From NCBI GenBank assembly GCA_047495785.1, contig JBLDXI010000002.1, positions 2,108,001-2,172,000 on the forward strand: a stretch of 64,000 nucleotides of DNA, in the 5' to 3' direction. Positions 59,147 to 64,000 of the stretch are shown here, one piece after another. Numbering within the stretch: the stretch's first letter is position 1; each line of letters begins with the position of its first letter. This stretch comes from Lepidodermella squamata. Lineage: Eukaryota; Gastrotricha. Below the pieces are notes generated by a model, which saw nothing but the letters and a program-made list of their open reading frames with translations, was not told the DNA's origin and did no database searches. Made by a program: the position numbers and the translations under genes.

Positions 59147-62100
59147 AGAAAGCGGCCAACGACACTTGAAATGCTCATTTTTAAGCAGATGAGAGAAACC
59201 ATTTTATTTGGTTGTACTGTGTTATTAACAATAATAACAATGCCTTTAAGACGCAGTGGTATATATTTCTTAATTTTAGTTGAATAATATTTTGATTAAT
59301 GGTTGGATTGATTGTTAGCGTATAGATGATGATTTAGGATTCTAATTCCATCTTTTAGAACTTGAAGGGCGATTTCCTCTGATTTGCTGCAGCTGATGCC
59401 GCAACCCTGAAGTCACCGCTTCTTTTGTCAGTGAGCCACGGGCGCCAATGTAGAGGCCGCGTACTTCGATCGAGTCCAGGTCGAAAGCTTCACAAATAAA
59501 GTTACTACACGGTTCATATATTGAGCGCTTTTCCAGATCTACAACTGTAAATTGGTCTTCAGTTGATTCGAATCTAATCGTCGGGTCGATAATTAATCCA
59601 TTTCTACTTCCCTTTTGAACTGCTAAAATGTCGAATCGTCGCGTTGAACCATTGTTGGCGATGCAGTGTCCTTCCTCAGTCACTTTGAGGCCTTGGCTAC
59701 GTAATTCAGCCGCAATTTTCTGACGGATCTTGTTATGTCTCGAAGTAATCAGCAACGAGTTGAAGGGGCAAGCGCCGAGGAAGTGGGCAAGGGTTTCAAT
59801 CTCAGCGCCGCATCTGCGACACTGGGTACCGTCCTGACTGACACCTGGCACCCCTCTCACCGTATTCGTTGACATCTTAATTGCTATTGTCCACTCTGCT
59901 ACACTCAAGCCATTCCTTCGCAGAACCCAGTTGTTTGTTTTAGGCACACATTTAAACTGAGACACTCCTTTTCCTTCCTGTTCCAGGCTGCACCAAAATT
60001 GGAATTCTCGTTCTCTCAAATTGCTGCGTATAGCTTTTACGTGTGGCGGAAGGTTCTTCTCTGCCTCATGTCCATCATTTTCATCCAACTCTTCTTCAAG
60101 ATTGAATTCGAGGTTTTCGTCCGAGGCTAAGTCGATATCAATGTTGGCAAGGCATTCCTCCATTTCACCTTCCAGGTCCCTACAAGCCATCACAAGCGGT
60201 TCGCCATGGATGAGAAGCTTCCTGCAGATGTTATATATTTGTAAATACGCTTCCCAAGATGCTTTTGGTAGACCAATACCACGGTGTTTTCGTGGTGCGT
60301 ATAAGAAGCTCGATGGCGTACTGGTAGGAAGACCAATGAATTCTTTAACAACACTTCGTAGGATCACATCAACGGAGTCAAGGAAGGTTTTTCTTATAGC
60401 TTTGACTGGGGCCGTTTGAAAGGGATAGATAAGCTTTGGCCAGATAAATTGCGTTAGAATTGTTAGTTTTTGGTCCGCGAGCAAAACATTCGATTTCGCG
60501 AGTAGTTCCAATTGTTCCTTCAATTCTGAAATGACAGCTCCTTCATCGAAAATAATCTCGTCGTTAAAGGTTACTCCTAAGTATCTAATGGATTCATCCT
60601 CTTTGATAGCCGGAATCAAATCACCGTTGTTCAATACCAAGGGTTCAGGATTACGCTTTCCATTTTCGACAATAATTGCCACGCATTTCTTCACATTTAC
60701 TTCGAGTCCAATCTGTGCAAATAGGTTTCTTGCAATTTCGACAAGCGTGGCAGCTGATTCGCGGCTGTTCCCGACAGGCGTAGTGTCGTCAGCGAAACCA
60801 AGAACAGAAAGATCTGAGGAAAGTTTGAAACCATACTCTTCAGCTACTTCCCGCGCTCAGATAGCTCACGTAGAACGAAATCAATGCAAAGATTAAATAG
60901 AGTAGGTGAGATAGGTGAACCTTGCATAACTCCGCGTTCAAACGAGATTGGAGAAGTTTTAAGGCCATTTGCTTCGATTTGTGTAGAGTTATTAATTACT
61001 AGCTCCATTAGCATAAAGCGAAGGTCACTCGGGATGGGCAGATATTCCAATGTTTTCCGTATATTATGTTCGAAACCAACGTTATCGAAGGCTTTGGCTA
61101 AATCCAAGAAGGTCACAACGCAAGTAGATTTGTCTGCTTTGGCTTTTCTAAGACACCCAGAGACAATCGAAGCATTTAATAGGGTGCCTGGGCACGAAGT
61201 GAATCCACGCTGATTCGATGAGAAGCATAGGTACTCTCTAAGCCGGCGGTCCAGCATTCGTTCGAACACACGTCTCACGAGGGATGTTATTGTTATTGGG
61301 CGCCAGATGTTCGGGTCATTGAGGTCACCTGATTTATCAATAAGCACAGTTCTCGCAATCCGCAGGCTGCTCGGAAGAAATCGGCGTTTCAACATGAAAT
61401 TGTAAATCAAGACGAGTACATCAAGGCAACCCTCTGCATGAATAACTCTCATGAGTGTTCTATCCGGTCCAGGAGATGTGTCAAGGCCAATTCCAGCAGC
61501 TGCTGGCTTGATCTCTTCTACGTTGGTGCCTAATTCGAAACTCGAGTCAATATTATTCTGATCACTATCTGATATTGGTTCCATAGGACGGTCTTGTTGC
61601 GTCATTCGGCTTGCCCCATCTTGAAGAGAAGAATGCGAAAAGCTGTGAAATAGGTACCATGCAGCCTTTAGATTTTGATTGGCTAGTTACTAGTCTTGCG
61701 ACTTGTCGTCGACGATTGTAATAAAGGTACTGAGCTAGCTCGTATTCATACTGATGCCTAGATTTCGCACGCGAACGTTTGGCTACTCTAGATGGATTCG
61801 ATGATGCTTTGAAGTTGCCTTTCTTTTTCTTGCCTTTTCGTTTCTTTCGAGCTGCGACAAATTTTCGAGCGGGGTGTTTTGGTCCGGGTAGGTTATCTAT
61901 AACGCTAGGGAGGCCTTCCATAAAGTCAGAAACAGCTTTGTCAAGGTCGCTATCGGAACAGTTACTAGACATTATGTTTTTGAACTTCATATTCCATTCC
62001 GTGAAGAAAGGTAGCGGCTTCTTTGTTGTATTCCCGTCTGAATGATTGTCAACGTTGGCTTCTGTGCTCCTTTCAGATTTTGTTCTAACAAACTTTCCGA

Positions 62101-62480
62101 CCGTCTCATTTCGACGCTGATCAGGGTGTGACCTGGTAATGTGCTGAGCTAGGCCTTTGTTCGAGGCGAATTTTCTGTCACAGTGAGGACAATCTATCAA
62201 GGGAGCTGTTCCGCCTTCGCCGGCGGTTGTATCTTTGTGTTTCATTCGCATGTGGCAACCAAGTCCTCGATTGTCTAAAAATTTCGCGTTGCAATTCGCT
62301 TCTGGACATAAGACTGTCTTAATCTTCTTCGGCTTCTCGTTCGAAATGCTACTTGACGATTGTCTATTTGTCTCAAGTTCGGTCGCTGGTTTCGGCGAGT
62401 TCAGTACACTTTCTATTTGATCAACAACGAGTGTTCCAGACCAGGCTTCACTATTAACAACTACTTGGATAAGTGGATAA
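59147..62480 (-). mobile_element. R2-clade non-LTR retrotransposon, degenerate
   Basis: A minus-strand element of at least 3.1 kb of coding sequence with about 200 bp of AT-rich 3' UTR next to the foldback element. It contains two N-terminal zinc fingers, a reverse transcriptase and a C-terminal CCHC plus restriction-like endonuclease, the domain order of R2-type site-specific LINEs. No 28S rRNA sequence flanks it. The 5' side abuts a GATAAGTG-type simple repeat near 62470-62500. The coding frame is broken at least twice. Confidence 0.8.
59342..62480 (-). pseudogene. R2-like polyprotein: zinc fingers, reverse transcriptase, RLE endonuclease (frameshifted)
   Basis: Read on the minus strand: CPEANCNAKFLDNRGLGCH and CPHCDRKFASNKGLAQH are C2H2 fingers within the first frame (62480 down to 61565). 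The RT core is in a second frame (61605-60844; IDKSGD, RPITITS, FLDLAKAFDNV, GVMQGSPISPTLFNL). The catalytic FADD box (LGFADDTTPVG) and the rest lie in a third frame down to the stop at 59342. CRRCGAEIETLAHFLGAC is the CCHC knuckle, and RRFDILAVQKGSRNGLIID is the endonuclease core, with Phe where the PD motif has Pro. The breaks are near 61600-61630 and 60850. Such an element would mobilise by target-primed reverse transcription; this copy looks inactive. Confidence 0.8.
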
Positions 62481-62500
62481 GTGGATAAGGATAAGTGGGG
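62468..62500 (+). repeat. GATAAGTG-type tandem repeat
   Basis: GGATAAGTGGATAAGTGGAT and further imperfect copies sit at the 5' border of the R2-like element. Confidence 0.75.
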
Positions 62501-62585
62501 AAATGAAGGCCGTACCCGAATTATCGCCGCGTTTTCAAAAAATCAAGAATATAGTCGCCGCGGCCCTTATTCGGTATCTTGAAAA

Positions 62586-62640
62586 AATACGGGATCTTTT
62601 AGCGGAACCAAATTTGGCTGTTGCGGAACCTAAATTCAGA
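62586..62640 (+). repeat. second copy of the kinesin-intron MITE arm
   Basis: ATCTTTTAGCGGAACC with two GCGGAACC cores here matches the reverse complement of 45411-45452 over about 45 bp with few differences. Only one arm is seen, so it may be a solo end. Confidence 0.55.
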
Positions 62641-62919
62641 GAAGCCAAAGGTGATTTACGAATATTTCTGCGATGTTAATGCAATGTAAGACTTTTATAG
62701 TGAAGAACGTGTCTTTTTCCAGAATTTTACGCTGAAGATGATAAAGAATTGTACCATGCGGGGTTGATTTAATGGCAATCTCATGATTCGTTAGTTAGAC
62801 GTGAATTAGACGTGAATTATGGAATCAATCGTAGTTCGGCAGAAATAGTAGCCGAAATATATTAGTTGTGGCAGAGGGGCAAAAGGGTAAAATCCCTAAC
62901 AAGACGTGGTCATAATACG

Positions 62920-63980
62920 AAAATGGTAGCACAAAAATAACACAACTACGGTAGTGCTACGGCGACTGCTATTTCGGTACTATCACAGTGCTACGTAGCA
63001 CTTTAGGGTGCTACGGCCAGCTTGAATTTTTTTAAAGACATCAAAACTAGCACAGGATTTTCACGAATTTCCGTTTCCTGTCTGTATGAAAGGCAGGCTA
63101 CATGAAAACAAGTCAATAACCGAAAAACACAGTAAGGCAAGAATATTCAGCATGTAGCCAGCTGAATATCATAAGCTGAATGTATATCGGATACTTCCCG
63201 AGTAGTAGGTGCGTTAAATACAAATTGCTGCGAAATGTGTACAAAGAAGAGTCATAATAGGAAATCGTTGACAACCCGTGATCGGAAGGGAGTCTCTGGA
63301 ACCCGTGAAAGTGGGCTGGAAACCAAACTCTAAAATCAGCCAGAATGCTAGCTATGTGTTATGGGGAACTTTGGGGTCCCAGGGCGACCAGGTGGTGAAA
63401 GACGGGCGGGTTCCAGCCTATTCAACTAACAGCTGGGATCCCAGGTAACCCGTTAACAACCCGTCATGGGGAAGGGAGTCTCCAGAACCCGTGAAATTGG
63501 GCTCTGATTTTCTTGCCTGAAATCAGCCAACAGCCGGTTTGCCATCGCAGGCAGCGACAACAATTAAGGGGACATTGGTCAGTATGAACAGTAGCAAATT
63601 CATCATACTCGGCTCCGGCTTGTTACTGTAGACCTCTAGCCTCTAGGTAGTATGTGAATACATTATATATCATGGTTTGACATACTTTTAAACGTTTTCT
63701 ACAACGAGACTGAAGCAGTTTTACCTGATTTTTATCACCGTTCACGTGACCTTTTATACCCCGCTCATATTAAGGTAATTCGCCAATGCGAGTCCCTGAT
63801 TGGCTATATGCTAGTTTTTGAAATTTCATAAATTTGAAGTCAGGGCGAATTTAAAAATGCTACGGCGCCGATATGACTGGCCGTACCGGCACCACGTAGC
63901 AGTGCCGTTCTTTCGGGTAGTAAGAACCCTACCTTCTATACCCGAAAGTATAGTAACGGTGCGAGTGCTATGAAATTCGA
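62920..63980. mobile_element. possible TIR/foldback element with internal direct repeats
   Basis: Sequence around 62945-63025 (GTGCTACGTAGCAC, GTGCTACGGCCAG) resembles the reverse complement of 63855-63910 (CTGCTACGTGGTGCC, GTACGGCCAG). The right end also has a CTTTCGGGTA/TACCCGAAAG hairpin at about 63913-63948. There is no coding frame. The boundaries are approximate. Confidence 0.4.
63267..63503 (+). repeat. direct repeat, two ~50-bp copies 185 bp apart
   Basis: The block with AACAACCCGT, GAAGGGAGTCTC and GAACCCGTGAAA occurs at 63267-63317 and again at 63452-63503 with a few differences. It lies inside the possible TIR element. Confidence 0.75.
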
Positions 63981-64000
63981 CCAATAGCAAAAGTGGCTTC

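Noticed and set aside
59147-62480. Insertion of the R2-like element in 28S rDNA
   Set aside because: No recognisable 28S rRNA sequence is found on either side.
62473-62679. Plus-strand frame of 68 codons near the R2-like element
   Set aside because: It begins in the GATAAGTG simple repeat and overlaps a MITE arm, so it is probably non-coding.

Overview
This is eukaryotic nuclear DNA, almost certainly from an invertebrate animal. The window holds family C GPCRs, sushi-domain proteins, a galectin fold, CBP/p300-type TAZ1 and KIX domains and a CENP-E-type kinesin. Genes are split by very short introns, mostly 48-60 bp, GT-AG with one apparent GC-AG, while a few genes are intronless. The phylum cannot be fixed from sequence alone; a lineage with tiny introns (tardigrade, nematode, rotifer or similar) fits. 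All spliced models below were built by hand from splice signals and kept only where every junction preserved the reading frame.

Left part (0-19 kb): two tandem minus-strand GABA-B-like receptor genes (one cut by the window edge) and a third at 16-18.6 kb, all intronless. Between them lie a small secreted protein, a sushi-repeat protein with a propeller-like C-terminal half, and a plus-strand Gln/Ser-rich cytoplasmic protein (12-15 kb). Middle part (19-37 kb): about 7 kb of AT-rich non-coding DNA containing a striking 575-bp foldback element with a 9-bp target duplication. It is followed by a degenerate galectin-like protein, cytosolic glycerol-3-phosphate dehydrogenase, an F-box/LRR protein, a short-chain dehydrogenase, and an unusual gene joining a catalytically dead peroxiredoxin to two ubiquitin-like domains.

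Right part (37-54 kb): a 9-kb kinesin-7/CENP-E-like gene (13 exons, about 2,284 aa), an intronless GT15-type mannosyltransferase-like gene, and a 10-exon minus-strand gene whose frame-preserving model encodes a NEK-like kinase, a Ser-rich linker, a TAZ1 zinc finger, a KIX domain and a RING-H2 finger in one 888-aa protein. Far right (56-64 kb): a transposon graveyard with a TIR element (34-bp perfect inverted repeats, 9-bp target duplication), a nested foldback element, a frameshifted R2-clade retrotransposon and a further TIR-like element.

The strongest candidates for undescribed biology are two domain combinations that both put ubiquitin-system modules onto degenerate enzymes: dead peroxiredoxin-UBL-UBL, and atypical kinase-TAZ1-KIX-RING. 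Neither has been checked against databases or transcripts here.
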